Below are positions 29,017 to 38,181 of a stretch of 64,000 bases of DNA, piece after piece. The position numbers were made by a program, and so were the translations under genes. Each line of letters begins with the position of its first letter. Within the stretch, counting starts at the first letter, position 1. The notes under the pieces are model-generated. The model did no database searches, was not told the DNA's origin, and saw nothing but the letters and a program-made list of their open reading frames with translations. The stretch covers positions 379,304 through 443,303 of the forward strand of contig NZ_SCKT01000003.1 of assembly GCF_014155765.1 (NCBI RefSeq). The letters are read 5' to 3'. The stretch comes from Pantoea dispersa (lineage in GTDB: Bacteria > Pseudomonadota > Gammaproteobacteria > Enterobacterales > Enterobacteriaceae).

Positions 29017-29658
29017 GTGCTGGATCTATTTAGTGAGGATGCGCCATGGCAGGAACCGCTGGCCGAGGGCGCGGTGATTCTGCGTCGCCGGGCGCGCGAG
29101 CAGGCCGATGCGCTGCTGACGGCGATTCATGACGTCGCGGCCCTTAACCCGTTTGCCCATCGCATCACGCCGGGTGGACATCGCATGTCAGTCGCCATGA
29201 CCAACTGCGGCGATTTCGGCTGGTCGACCGATTCGCGCGGTTACCAGTACACCGAACAGGATGTCAGCAGCGGCCGTAAATGGCCGCCGATGCCCGCGCT
29301 GTTCCGCACGCTGGCGCAGCAGACCGCGCAGGAGGCCGGCTTTGCCGGTTTCAATCCGGACGCCTGCCTGATTAACCGCTATGAGCCCGGCGCCAAACTG
29401 ACGCTGCATCAGGATAAGGATGAGAAAGACTTACGCCAGCCGATTGTCTCGGTATCGCTTGGCCTGCCGGCCGTTTTTCAGTTTGGCGGTTTCGAGCGCG
29501 GCGATGCGACGCAGCGCGTGCTGCTGGAGCACGGCGATATCGTGGTGTGGGGCGGTCCGTCGCGCCTGCGCTATCACGGCATTTTGCCGCTAAAAGCGGG
29601 CATCCATCCGCAGGCTGGCGCGTTCCGTTACAACCTGACATTCCGCCGCGCCCAGTAA
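29017..29658 (+). CDS. alkB: Alpha-ketoglutarate-dependent DNA repair dioxygenase AlkB
   Basis: Oxidatively removes alkyl groups from N1-methyladenine and N3-methylcytosine. The 213-residue protein keeps all active-site residues at E. coli numbering: iron ligands His131, Asp133 and His187, and the 2-oxoglutarate-binding Arg204 and Arg210 (RYNLTFR). The start is GTG at 29017 with AGGAGG upstream. In E. coli the gene is in an operon with ada, which is missing here, so control by Ada methylation cannot act from the usual neighbour. It probably shares a transcript with apbE. Confidence 0.96.
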   Translation: MLDLFSEDAPWQEPLAEGAVILRRRAREQADALLTAIHDVAALNPFAHRITPGGHRMSVAMTNCGDFGWSTDSRGYQYTEQDVSSGRKWPPMPALFRTLAQQTAQEAGFAGFNPDACLINRYEPGAKLTLHQDKDEKDLRQPIVSVSLGLPAVFQFGGFERGDATQRVLLEHGDIVVWGGPSRLRYHGILPLKAGIHPQAGAFRYNLTFRRAQ

Positions 29659-29744
29659 CCGTAAAACGGATGAGAATTATTCTTGCCTTCACCCGAGGCG
29701 CCATTAAACTGCAGGCTGCCTGGTTGACCTCTGGATAATTTTTA

Positions 29745-31397
29745 ATGGCATTGCTTCAGGTTGTTTTTCGCCAGTACCGCTGGCCGTTTATCGGCGTGAT
29801 TGTGCTGACGCTGCTCAGCGCCGCGCTGGGTATCGGGCTGATCGCCTACATCAATAATGAACTGATCGTGGCAGTCAATACCTCGCTCACCGTGCTGCCG
29901 GGCTTTCTCGCCCAGCTGTTTCTGCTGATGGCGGTGACGCTGGCATCGCAGCTGGCGCTGACTCAGCTCGGCCACCATTTTGTCTGGCGGCTGCGCGGTG
30001 AGTTTATCAAACGTATTCTGGATACCCGGGTTGAACGCATTGAGCAGATTGGTAACGCTCAGCTGCTGGCCGGCCTGACCAGCGATGTGCGTGCCATCAC
30101 TATCGCGTTTGTGCGCCTGCCGGAACTGATTCAGGGCATCATTATTACGCTGGGTTCCGCGATCTATCTGGCGTGGCTGTCACCGCAAATGCTGTTGATC
30201 ACCACGCTGTGGCTGGTGGTGACGCTGATCGGCGGCTGGCTGCTGGTGTCGCGTGTTTATCAGCACATGGCGAAGCTGCGCGACATCGAGGACGAGCTGT
30301 ACCGCGATTTTCAGACCATCATTGAAGGGCGCAAAGAGCTGCAGCTTAACCGCGAGCGCGCCCAACTGATTTACGACACCGTGTATCAGGAAAATGCCAC
30401 GGATTATCGTCGTCACATTGTGCGCGCCGATACCTTCCATCTCAGCGCGGTGAACTGGTCGAACATTATGATGCTCGGCGCGATTGGTATTGTGTTCTTC
30501 ATGGCCAACGGTCTCGGCTGGGCCAATACCGCTGTCGCTGCGACCTATTCGCTGACGCTGCTGTTCCTGCGCACGCCGCTGCTGGCGGCAGTAGGCGCGC
30601 TGCCGACGCTGCTCAGCGCACAGGTGGCGTTGCGGAAAATTAATACCTTCGATCTGGCCCCTTATAGCGCCGGTTTCAACGCGCTGCCGACGGTGAGCGA
30701 CTGGCAGACGCTGGAGCTGCGCGACGTCTGTTTCCATTATGGCGAGCACGGTTTTGCCGTCGGGCCGATCAACCTGACGCTGCGCCGCGGTGAACTGGTG
30801 TTTCTGATTGGCGGTAACGGCAGCGGTAAATCCACGCTGGCGATGCTGCTGACCGGCCTGTATCAGCCGCATTCGGGCCGCCTGCTGCTGGACGGTAACG
30901 AGGTGGACTGGCATAACCTTGATGCTTATCGCCAGCACTTCTCGGCGGTGTTCACTGACGTGCACCTGTTTGATCGTCTGATTCGTCGCGGTGGTGAGCC
31001 GGCTAATCCGGCGCTGGTGCAGCAGTGGCTGGAACGGCTTAAAATGCAGGACAAGCTGAAGCTGGAAGGCAATCGGGTACTCAACCTGCAGCTGTCGAAA
31101 GGGCAGAGCAAGCGCCTTGCTCTGCTGCTGGCGGCGGCAGAGGAGCGCGATATCCTGCTGCTCGATGAGTGGGCGGCCGATCAGGACCCGCACTTCCGCC
31201 GCATCTTCTACCGCGAGCTGCTGCCGTGGCTTCAGGCGTCCGGCAAAACCGTGTTCGCCATCAGCCATGACGATCACTACTTTATTCATGCCGATCGGCT
31301 GCTGGAAATGCGCGATGGGCAGTTAAGCGAGCTGACCGGCCGCGAGCGCGAAATGGCCACGCTGGACGCCGTCAAACGCACCGATACCGGCCATTGA
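29745..31397 (+). CDS. yojI: Peptide-exporting ABC transporter YojI
   Basis: A 550-residue half-transporter with an N-terminal membrane domain (six helices, residues about 1-300) and a C-terminal ATPase (Walker [10 protein letters not shown], signature LSKGQSKR, Walker [13 protein letters not shown]). The signature is the variant one of the cyclic-peptide exporter group. E. coli YojI pumps out microcin J25 with TolC. It follows alkB by 86 bp. In E. coli the next genes are mqo, eco and the nap-ccm region, all missing here. Confidence 0.95.
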   Translation: MALLQVVFRQYRWPFIGVIVLTLLSAALGIGLIAYINNELIVAVNTSLTVLPGFLAQLFLLMAVTLASQLALTQLGHHFVWRLRGEFIKRILDTRVERIEQIGNAQLLAGLTSDVRAITIAFVRLPELIQGIIITLGSAIYLAWLSPQMLLITTLWLVVTLIGGWLLVSRVYQHMAKLRDIEDELYRDFQTIIEGRKELQLNRERAQLIYDTVYQENATDYRRHIVRADTFHLSAVNWSNIMMLGAIGIVFFMANGLGWANTAVAATYSLTLLFLRTPLLAAVGALPTLLSAQVALRKINTFDLAPYSAGFNALPTVSDWQTLELRDVCFHYGEHGFAVGPINLTLRRGELVFLIGGNGSGKSTLAMLLTGLYQPHSGRLLLDGNEVDWHNLDAYRQHFSAVFTDVHLFDRLIRRGGEPANPALVQQWLERLKMQDKLKLEGNRVLNLQLSKGQSKRLALLLAAAEERDILLLDEWAADQDPHFRRIFYRELLPWLQASGKTVFAISHDDHYFIHADRLLEMRDGQLSELTGREREMATLDAVKRTDTGH

Positions 31398-31462
31398 CGG
31401 CTGGCGGCAAAGCTTAGCAAAAACCCTTATTGGGCAAGACGTTGTCAGCGGGATACAGTGAA

Positions 31463-31553
31463 TGGCAGCAGAGATCCTCGTCTCTGCCTCCCTGGAACAC
31501 TTCTGTCGTCTTGTGTTGTCACCGGCCCGGGCTCATTCCGCGCCGGTTTTTTA
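31463..31553 (+). ncRNA. Candidate small RNA or yojI transcript end
   Basis: Downstream of yojI lie a perfect 7-bp hairpin (GCAGAGA 31468-31474 with TCTCTGC 31481-31487), a 33-nt unpaired linker rich in U and C, and a terminator (ACCGGC 31521-31526 with GCCGGT 31542-31547, then six T). TTGGGC and ATACAG, 17 bp apart, could serve as a promoter about 10 bp before 31463. The layout (5' hairpin, open linker, intrinsic terminator, about 90 nt) is that of an Hfq-type sRNA, but it may simply be the terminator of yojI. No known sRNA is recognised. The T run overlaps the end of the convergent transferase gene. Confidence 0.4.
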
Positions 31554-32276
31554 TTGCGTGCAGGCCGGGTGAGTGAGCAGTGTGACCACGCGCGCCGGCT
31601 GCAGCCAGAAGCGTGCGTCCAGCACGGTGCTGCGGGTAAATTCCGCGCTGAAATCCTGACACAGCTGCAGCCTGGCGCGCTGCTGCGGCAGGTCGAGCTC
31701 GATCAGCTCAGCCTGATGAAACGCCATGGGCTGATGCAGCCGCGGCCATAACGCCTTATAAAGACTCTCTTTCAGCGAAAACAGCAGCGTTGCCGTCTGC
31801 GAAAAGGGCAGCGGCTGGCTCTCAAGCAGCGCGCGCTCCTGCGCGTTCATCAGCAGTTCCGCCGTGTCCTGCGCGGTTTCCTCTGCCATCACCTGCTCAA
31901 CATCAATGCCCACATACAATGCCTCGCGCGTCGCGGCCATCACCACGCAGTCATGGCTGTGCGACAGTGAAGCACGAATGCCTGCCGGCCAGCACGGTGA
32001 GCGATCCGGCGCGTTGTGCAGCACAAAATCAGTGATTCCCAGCTGCGCCAGCTGTTGCCGCACCAGCCAGCGGCTGGCGAGATATTCAATTTTGCGTTTG
32101 CTGGCTGCCTGCTGTAGCGCGGACGGCAGCGGCAGTTGCCACTGCGCAGGTAAAGCGGCATGCCACTGTTGCCGATCAAAGCGGCACCACGCCAGCGACA
32201 GCGATTCAGCGGTGTGGCCAGCGGCGGTGATAAATCCACAAGCGGGCAGCGGCAGGGGCGTTTCGGCTGAGAACAT
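31551..32276 (-). CDS. EntD-type 4'-phosphopantetheinyl transferase
   Basis: Transfers phosphopantetheine from CoA to carrier proteins of peptide or polyketide synthases. The 241-residue protein has the EntD/Sfp signature: RASLSHSHDCVV, the magnesium-binding GIDVE at 123-127, and FSLKESLYK at 166-174. EntD normally serves enterobactin synthesis, but no ent or other synthase gene is near. The name entD is therefore not assigned, although it could be the only such enzyme of the cell. It is transcribed alone and converges on yojI. Confidence 0.88.
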   Translation of the reverse strand: MFSAETPLPLPACGFITAAGHTAESLSLAWCRFDRQQWHAALPAQWQLPLPSALQQAASKRKIEYLASRWLVRQQLAQLGITDFVLHNAPDRSPCWPAGIRASLSHSHDCVVMAATREALYVGIDVEQVMAEETAQDTAELLMNAQERALLESQPLPFSQTATLLFSLKESLYKALWPRLHQPMAFHQAELIELDLPQQRARLQLCQDFSAEFTRSTVLDARFWLQPARVVTLLTHPACTQ

Positions 32277-32352
32277 AACGAGTAACGGCTGATGGAAAAG
32301 CGTGTTTTACCAGTCAGCCGCGGGCAGAGCAAGCCGAAAAGGCTGCTGCGGG

Positions 32353-32556
32353 TTAGCGATTTGGCGGGATAGCGAAGCTCTTCATCTGCACAACAAAATG
32401 GTGGTGGCCTTTGGTAATGCGTGCACCACGGTCACACCAGTGGCTCGCCAGGCGGAAGAAATCATCGCTGCCAATATCATACGCCAGCTCCACTTTGCTG
32501 ATGCCTGAGTGCAGGAGTTCTTCCGCATCCTGCAGGTTTTTTGCTTTGATGACCAT
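32353..32556 (-). CDS. Hypothetical protein (67 aa)
   Basis: A short soluble protein beginning MVIKAKNLQDAEELLHSG, with an acidic central part (ELAYDIGSDDFFRLASHW) and a basic end (GARITKGHHHFVVQMKSF). It reads like a compact alpha-beta protein with natural codon use, not a shadow frame. The ribosome site (GGAA, 9 nt) is weak. No family is recognised. It lies upstream of the phosphopantetheinyl transferase on the same strand, with a 76-bp gap. Confidence 0.6.
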   Translation of the reverse strand: MVIKAKNLQDAEELLHSGISKVELAYDIGSDDFFRLASHWCDRGARITKGHHHFVVQMKSFAIPPNR

Positions 32557-32949
32557 AACGAGATTCCATCAAATAAACGGGAGCTTTAGGGTAGGGGAAA
32601 TCTGTGACAGTTTTGTTTCACTTTAATGAATTGCTGTCACAAATCAGTAAAAACGTGATCCCGGTCGGCTTTGCTGACTTCAGTTAAGTAGCTGATTCGC
32701 AGCATGAATGAAGTGTGATGCGAGATTATGCTGCAGGATTTAGCACCCTGAACAGTAAGGTGAGGGCCTGTCGCAGTGGTGCCGAATAGCCGCGTCTGGC
32801 GCGGTAATGGCGCGGTCATTTTCTATCTCTATCCTTCCTGTAGTGGCTGTATTATGAAGCCCATCTCACATCGATAGCCGCTTCGTTTAACCGGGGTAAA
32901 GCGTGGGCGTAACATGCTGGTGGCTGACGAAGAGGCTAAGGAGCGAACG
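32557..32949. other. Intergenic region between two hypothetical genes
   Basis: About 390 bp between divergent hypothetical genes. TGTGACAG at 32603-32610 and CTGTCACA at 32634-32641 form an 8-bp inverted repeat around a 23-bp AT-rich centre just upstream of the reverse gene, possibly a regulator site. AAGGAG at 32939-32944 is the ribosome site of the forward gene. No RNA gene or ORF is convincing. Confidence 0.5.
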
Positions 32950-33453
32950 ATGCAAAAACTGGCTGGCATAATGTTACTGGGTTGCATGAGCGTAGGCGCT
33001 GCACAGGCAGCAGATCTCAGCTTCCAGAATGCGCAGGGCAATATTGAAGTGGTGCCCGGCAAACCCACCTTTGTGCATAAACTGCACTACCGTAAACTCT
33101 ATGATGAAAAGCCGTTCCCGGATGCGGTGATTTATTACTACAGCAACGGGGTGTATAAAATCCTGTCGCAGGGCGAAAATCATTATGGCCTCTACGTGAT
33201 GCAGGGCAGCGTTGAGGACCAGAGTTACACCATCCGCTATATTTCAGCGCCGTCGAAAGACTGGGGCAACAAAACTGCCTTCCATCAGCTCACCTTTGTG
33301 AATGGCGCGCAGGCAAAGGTATTCATTCAAAACGCGATTACCGATACCGGTGAGCAGATCGCCCAGCAAAACGGCGAGTTTTTGCTGCAGGATCACGATC
33401 CCGCGCACGCGGCGGCAGACCGCTGGGATGATGATTTAAAAATCAAACGCTGA
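32950..33453 (+). CDS. Hypothetical exported protein (167 aa)
   Basis: The protein has a clear Sec signal peptide (MQKLAGIMLLGCMSVGAAQA, cleavage after AQA), so it should be periplasmic. The mature part is rich in Tyr, Asp and Lys (FVHKLHYRKLYDEKPF, AVIYYYSNGVYKILSQG) and ends acidic then basic. The frame is open 12 codons upstream, but AAGGAG six bases before 32950 fixes this start. No family is recognised and neighbours give no hint. Confidence 0.75.
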   Translation: MQKLAGIMLLGCMSVGAAQAADLSFQNAQGNIEVVPGKPTFVHKLHYRKLYDEKPFPDAVIYYYSNGVYKILSQGENHYGLYVMQGSVEDQSYTIRYISAPSKDWGNKTAFHQLTFVNGAQAKVFIQNAITDTGEQIAQQNGEFLLQDHDPAHAAADRWDDDLKIKR

Positions 33454-33595
33454 CGGTTTAGCCGTTCATCTGTGCCGCGATCGTCGCGCGTTTGGTTGCG
33501 GCACCCGATGCGTTATCCACAGCAAAGATTTTCCCTATTCCAGCGAGAATTGTTTCCGGCTGGCAACGCAGCGGAAACTCGATAATTATCAGGGC

Positions 33596-33868
33596 ATGAC
33601 TAAATATCGTGTAAGAGTGGGTTTTCACAACCCCTCAGCCCTGACCTTCAGGCAGCTGGATGAAATCCTGGAACCGCAACGCTTCTGGCGCAGCGACACG
33701 CGCAGCGGTACGTTTCGTTACTTCATGGAGTATGAGTATGAGTCGGACGTACGCGATATCTGCGAAGTGTGCGAGCTGGCTTATTCGCAGGCGTGTAAGG
33801 TTAAGAAATGCCCACTGATTCTGGTGCAACCCTGCGAGGCTGAGGTTTCACTCAGCGTCAACGATTGA
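33596..33868 (+). CDS. Hypothetical cysteine-containing protein (90 aa)
   Basis: A 90-residue soluble protein beginning MTKYRVRVGFHNPSALTF. Its second half holds five cysteines at residues 56, 59, 67, 72 and 80 (DICEVCELAYSQACKVKKC), which suggests a metal site or disulphides. CAGGG lies only a few bases before the ATG, so translation may be weak. The family is not recognised. It converges on a cysteine-rich copper-protein homologue 33 bp away. Confidence 0.6.
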   Translation: MTKYRVRVGFHNPSALTFRQLDEILEPQRFWRSDTRSGTFRYFMEYEYESDVRDICEVCELAYSQACKVKKCPLILVQPCEAEVSLSVND

Positions 33869-33901
33869 GATTCGCCGCAGCGAATCTCAATCCGGCTGGC
33901 A

Positions 33902-34228
33902 TCATGCCGCCATTTTACGGCACTCTTCTGCACAGCGCTGACAGGCCTGAGCGCATTGCTGGCAGTGCTGGTGTTGATGCTGCTGGCACGCCTGCGCGCA
34001 CTGCTGGCAGATGTCGGCGCAGAACTGACAGAGCTGCTGCACCGATCCACTGTTTAGCGCCATGAACTGCGCCGTGAGGCGACAGGTATTGGCGCACTGC
34101 ATATCCAGCCTGATGCATTCGCGCATCATCTCCACATTTTCCTCATCCAGACAGGATGTTGCGCAGTGGTCGCACGCGGCTGCGCACAGATAACAAGCCT
34201 CCACGCAGCGTTTATATTCATCAAGCAT
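33902..34228 (-). CDS. Four-helix-bundle copper-binding protein (DUF326, Csp-like)
   Basis: A 108-residue cytosolic protein with 19 cysteines, most spaced C-x2-C or C-x3-C along helices (CVEACYLCAAACDHCATSC, and near the end CQQCAQACQRCAEEC). This is the pattern of DUF326 proteins and of Csp copper-storage proteins, where cysteines line a four-helix bundle filled with Cu(I). A His run (QQHQHQH, residues 82-88) is an extra. The ATG at 34228 has a perfect GGAGG; a start five codons earlier is open. No copper ATPase or regulator is adjacent, so the role in copper is inferred from family only. Confidence 0.85.
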   Translation of the reverse strand: MLDEYKRCVEACYLCAAACDHCATSCLDEENVEMMRECIRLDMQCANTCRLTAQFMALNSGSVQQLCQFCADICQQCAQACQQHQHQHCQQCAQACQRCAEECRKMAA

Positions 34229-34352
34229 GTTTCCTCCTTGCATTGGTGATTAACCGTTTAAGCCTGGAAAGGATTGGTCATTATGCAATGAAGGAAAGCG
34301 TTAGGATTTATTACCGCGCTGTGCTTAACGCCGCGATTTTACAGCAGAAAAT

Positions 34353-34378
34353 AAAAAAGCAGCCATAAAGGCTGCTTT
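34353..34378 (-). terminator. tRNA-Pro terminator
   Basis: AAAGCAGCC (34356-34364) pairs with GGCTGCTTT (34370-34378). On the reverse strand the stem is followed by six U, 12 bp after the tRNA CCA end. Confidence 0.88.
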
Positions 34379-34389
34379 CTTTGGGATTT

Positions 34390-34466
34390 TGGTCGGCACG
34401 AGAGGATTTGAACCTCCGACCCCTGACACCCCATGACAGTGCGCTACCAGGCTGCGCTACGTGCCG
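34390..34466 (-). tRNA. proL: tRNA-Pro (anticodon GGG)
   Basis: A 77-nt tRNA with CGGCACG acceptor arms, encoded CCA end, GGTTCAAATCC T-arm and anticodon GGG, decoding CCC and CCU. It is nearly identical to E. coli proL and has the same neighbour, yejM. Confidence 0.95.
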
Positions 34467-34538
34467 AACGTGGAGGGTTATACTACTGGTTCCGTTGGCG
34501 ATTGCAATATGCCGGCAGCTTAACTGCCTCATAATTAA

Positions 34539-36287
34539 TCAGTTTGCCGTGAACCGTTTCTCTTCCGTCAGCACCTGCAACAGCAGCGCCAGCTGAGGTT
34601 TATGATCTTTCAGCTCTTTGCCCTGGGCATCGTACGCGCTGTAGTTACCGTTGTTGCTGAGCACCAGCGTCACCGTTGGCGTAGTCACCACCAGTTTGCC
34701 ATCTTCACTGCTGGCGACCCAGTTATGGCTGCGCTGCGCGGCAAACAGATCTTCACCCTGTGAATAGTTAACCGGACTGGTGCGCACGTGCAGCAGGCGC
34801 TGCATCAGCGTGGTCATCACATCCTGCTGATCGGTCAGGCGATCGATGCTCTGCGCCGGGGTATTCGGCCAGTGCACCACCAGCGGTACCTGCAGCGTCG
34901 CGCGGTTGCCCGGATTATCGCTGTTGTCGAAGGTGATGGCGCGCTGCGCCGTGATCACCACCACGGTATTCTTCAGCGCATCATTCTGCTGCAGCGTATG
35001 CAGCACCGTCGCGATTTGTTCATCCACGCCTGTCGCCTGGCGCATATAGCTGCGCTGGCGCGCTTTGGTGCTGTCGCCGGTTACCGTCACGCCGTTGAGC
35101 GCAATCCATGAGAACCAGGGCGCGCCGCCTTTCTGACCATTGAGCCAGTTCTGCCACTGCGTCACCGTGGTGCTGTTAGGCTGGGTATCAGCCTGCGGCA
35201 GGCTGTAATCCGCCAGCAGCGCCTGACGGTACAGCGGCTGGCTAAAGCCATCGGAAGAGAACAGGCCGAACTGATAACCCTGGCTGTTCAGCGCGCCGAG
35301 CAGGGCAGAGGGCATGCGCGCCGCCAGCACGCCGTCCATGTAGCTGGAGGAGATACCGTAGAAAAGGCCGAACAGGCCTTTTTCCGGCTGCAGTCCGGCG
35401 CTGTAATGCTGGGTAAAGCGCACGTTTTCACTGGCGAACTGATTGAGCGATGGCAGAGCTTTATCCACCGTGGCATTGTTCAGGCCGTCCACCGTCAGAA
35501 TCAGCAGGTTGTGGCGCGTTCCGCCATCGCGGAACGTAATATCGCTGAGCGGATACTGCACCGACAGCGCTTCCGGATCGCCCTGTTGCACCAGACGGCG
35601 CTGATACTCCTGCGCATCCAGCAGGCCGTGTCGCTCCAGAAAGCGCCGTGCGGTCATCGGATAGGAGAGCGGCAGGTTGGCACGCTGCATGGTAATCGGC
35701 CGGTAGAAGTTGGCGTCCGCCCAGATATACAGCAGATGGCTGGCAAAGAAGGCGCTGATAAACAGCGCGGCCAGCGGCTTGCCAAACGAACGCCGGTTCA
35801 GGCTGCGCAGCTTTTGCCAGCTCCAGGTGGCAAACAGCATCTCAACGAGGAAAATCAGCGGTACGCTGATAAACATCAGCTGCCAGTCGCGCGCCATCTC
35901 GCTTTGATCGGGGTTGACCACCAGTTCCCACACCACCGGATTGAGGTGCAGATGGAAACGGTTGAACACCGCGCTGTCGACCATAATCAGCGTCAGCCCG
36001 GCCGTGGCGACCACGGCGGAGAGCACGCGCAGCAACCGCTGCGACATGGCGACAAACGTTAGTGGGAAGATAATCAGCAGATAAGCGGCAAACACGATAA
36101 AGCTGAAATGGCCAATCCAGCTGGTAAACGCATAAATACGGCCGGCGAGGGAAGAGGGCCAGTCGGCGACCAACAGGTAGCGGCTGCCTAAAATAAGCGC
36201 AAACAGAATATTAAACAGGGCAAACCAGTGCCCCCAGCTGATCATCTGGGAGACTTTTTCACGGTAGCGCTGCCGGTTGGTTACCAT
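34539..36287 (-). CDS. yejM: Inner-membrane LPS-control protein YejM (PbgA/LapC)
   Basis: Senses lipopolysaccharide in the inner membrane and shields LpxC from FtsH-LapB proteolysis, so setting LPS synthesis. The 582-residue protein (586 in E. coli) has five N-terminal membrane helices (about residues 1-190), the basic linker with [23 protein letters not shown], and a periplasmic arylsulfatase-like domain that lacks a complete catalytic metal site in this family. It forms a pair with yejL, 23 bp upstream. Confidence 0.96.
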   Translation of the reverse strand: MVTNRQRYREKVSQMISWGHWFALFNILFALILGSRYLLVADWPSSLAGRIYAFTSWIGHFSFIVFAAYLLIIFPLTFVAMSQRLLRVLSAVVATAGLTLIMVDSAVFNRFHLHLNPVVWELVVNPDQSEMARDWQLMFISVPLIFLVEMLFATWSWQKLRSLNRRSFGKPLAALFISAFFASHLLYIWADANFYRPITMQRANLPLSYPMTARRFLERHGLLDAQEYQRRLVQQGDPEALSVQYPLSDITFRDGGTRHNLLILTVDGLNNATVDKALPSLNQFASENVRFTQHYSAGLQPEKGLFGLFYGISSSYMDGVLAARMPSALLGALNSQGYQFGLFSSDGFSQPLYRQALLADYSLPQADTQPNSTTVTQWQNWLNGQKGGAPWFSWIALNGVTVTGDSTKARQRSYMRQATGVDEQIATVLHTLQQNDALKNTVVVITAQRAITFDNSDNPGNRATLQVPLVVHWPNTPAQSIDRLTDQQDVMTTLMQRLLHVRTSPVNYSQGEDLFAAQRSHNWVASSEDGKLVVTTPTVTLVLSNNGNYSAYDAQGKELKDHKPQLALLLQVLTEEKRFTAN

Positions 36288-36310
36288 ATTTATGAGGTCA
36301 AATCTGCAAT

Positions 36311-36538
36311 TTAGTGGGCGTTGTCATCGCGCACGGAAGACTGCAGCGCTTCCGCAAACGAGCGGGCGAGGCTGCGGCGCTGGGCCGGTGCGATGTCGGT
36401 GTTGATCAAATTGGTCACCATGTTCCCCAACACCATCAGGGAAAGATCGGTTGGCGCTTTGTCTTTTTCAAGAACCTGCGCCAGCTGCGCGAGAAGCTGT
36501 TCGACGCGCGCGTCGCTGTAACGGGATGATTGTGGCAT
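36311..36538 (-). CDS. yejL: UPF0352 protein YejL
   Basis: A 75-residue helical protein close to E. coli YejL ([40 protein letters not shown], given here in part as SDARVEQLL and [13 protein letters not shown]). No biochemical role is established. It is the first gene of a yejL-yejM unit and diverges from yejK, the arrangement of E. coli. Confidence 0.95.
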   Translation of the reverse strand: MPQSSRYSDARVEQLLAQLAQVLEKDKAPTDLSLMVLGNMVTNLINTDIAPAQRRSLARSFAEALQSSVRDDNAH

Positions 36539-36696
36539 ATCGTCGACTAATCAAGTGTGAAAACGCGGTATATTACCGTAACAACGCACTTTTTTCCGCA
36601 ATTTTATCGCAAGCAGAACGATCAGTTTGTGCGCGCAGTTGAAAGCGGCTGCGGGCGGTGTTTGAATACGCGCCTGAGCCAAAAGGAGAGTCTACC

Positions 36697-37701
36697 ATGA
36701 GTCTGGATATCGACCAGATTGCCCTGCATCAGTTAGTCAAACGTGATGAAAACCAGCTGGAACTGGTGCTGCGCGATACCCTGTTACCAGCCACGCAGGC
36801 GGTGGAAGAGATGGCGGAAGAGTTACACCGCGTCTATAGCGCCAAAAGCAAGGCTTACGGCCTGTTTAATGAAGACAGCGAGCTGGCGGAAGCGCTGCGC
36901 AACTGCCGCAAAGGGCAGGATGACTTCCTGGCGTTCAGCCGTGCGGCTACCGGACGCCTGCGCGACGAGCTGAGCAAATACCCGTTCGCCGAAGGCGGCG
37001 TGGTGCTGTTTCTGCACTATCGCTATCTGGCGGTGGAGTATCTGCTGGTGGCGGTGCTGAACAGCCAGTCGAGCATGCGCGTTAACGAGCAGCTCGACAT
37101 CAGCAGCACGCACTATCTGGACATCAACCATGCCGATATCGTGGCGCGTATCGATCTCACCGAGTGGGAAACCAACCCGGAATCCACGCGCTACCTGACC
37201 TTCCTGCGCGGACGCGTGGGGCGCAAAGTGGCCGATTTCTTCATGGATTTCCTCGGCGCCAGCGTCGGTCTGGATACCAAAGCACAGAACCGCGGGCTGC
37301 TGCAGGCGGTAGATGATTACTGTGCCGAGTCCAGCCTCGATAAAAATGAGCGCCAGAACTATCGCCAACAGGTCTACAGCTACTGCAATGAACAGCTGCA
37401 GGCGGGCGAGGAGATTGCGCTGGAAGATCTCTCCAGCGAGCTGCCGCCGCTGGGCGAAAAAACCTTTCAGGCGTTTACCCAGGAACAGGGTTATGAGCTG
37501 GAAGAGCATTTCCCGGCCGACCGCAGCACCCTGCGTCAGCTGACGAAATTTGCCGGTAGCGGCGGGGGATTAACGCTTAACTTTGATGCCATGCTGCTGG
37601 GCGAGCGCATTTTCTGGGATCCGGCCACTGATACGCTGACCATCAAAGGCACGCCGCCGAATCTGCGCGATCAGCTGCAGCGTCGTACCGGCGGTCAGTG
37701 A
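36697..37701 (+). CDS. yejK: Nucleoid-associated protein YejK (NdpA)
   Basis: A 334-residue nucleoid-associated protein that in E. coli interacts with topoisomerases and affects supercoiling. It begins [21 protein letters not shown] like E. coli YejK (335 aa). AAGGAGAG lies before the ATG at 36697; the upstream extension of the frame is not used. It ends in a bidirectional terminator shared with rplY. Confidence 0.96.
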   Translation: MSLDIDQIALHQLVKRDENQLELVLRDTLLPATQAVEEMAEELHRVYSAKSKAYGLFNEDSELAEALRNCRKGQDDFLAFSRAATGRLRDELSKYPFAEGGVVLFLHYRYLAVEYLLVAVLNSQSSMRVNEQLDISSTHYLDINHADIVARIDLTEWETNPESTRYLTFLRGRVGRKVADFFMDFLGASVGLDTKAQNRGLLQAVDDYCAESSLDKNERQNYRQQVYSYCNEQLQAGEEIALEDLSSELPPLGEKTFQAFTQEQGYELEEHFPADRSTLRQLTKFAGSGGGLTLNFDAMLLGERIFWDPATDTLTIKGTPPNLRDQLQRRTGGQ

Positions 37702-37719
37702 TCGCCCGATTTGCGCCAT

Positions 37720-37748
37720 AAAAAAACGCCGCAGATGCGGCGTTTTTT
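37720..37748. terminator. Bidirectional terminator between yejK and rplY
   Basis: An AACGCCGC stem with its complement and an AGAT loop is flanked by A and T runs of six or more, so it can stop transcripts from both convergent genes. Confidence 0.92.
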
Positions 37749-37765
37749 CGTCAACCCGTTAGCGA

Positions 37766-38050
37766 TTAAGCGCGAACGAAGTCGATGTGGTGCAGTTTTG
37801 GCTTGAACGGGTGACGCTGAACAGCCTGAACTTTAACTTTGGTTTCTTTACCGTCAACAACCAGAGTCAGCACGTCGCTGTAGAACTCAGGCTTAGCCTG
37901 CATGTTCATCACAGCGTCGTGGTCCAGTTCGATAGAAACCGCAGCGTCTTTACCGCCATAGATGATGGCCGGGAATTTGTTCGCTGCGCGCAGGCGGCGG
38001 CTCGCACCCTTACCCTGCTCTTTACGTACTTCTGCATTAATAGTGAACAT
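37766..38050 (-). CDS. rplY: 50S ribosomal protein L25
   Basis: Binds 5S rRNA in the large subunit. The 94-residue single-domain form is typical of enterobacteria; it begins [21 protein letters not shown] and ends HHIDFVRA. It is monocistronic, with its promoter in the 131 bp before radD. Confidence 0.98.
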   Translation of the reverse strand: MFTINAEVRKEQGKGASRRLRAANKFPAIIYGGKDAAVSIELDHDAVMNMQAKPEFYSDVLTLVVDGKETKVKVQAVQRHPFKPKLHHIDFVRA

Positions 38051-38181
38051 CTTAAGATCTCTTCTATAGTTCCTGCTACAGGCGACCCAGCAACAGGACG
38101 GTTATTCAATACGCTTTTACGGATGCAAAAGCGGGCGGCATTATAGCCGGATTGCCACAGCGGGGCAAATGATTCCGCCGC

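Noticed and set aside
34390-34466. Integration site at tRNA-Pro
   Set aside because: No duplicated tRNA 3' end and no integrase were found nearby; kept only as context for the variable block.
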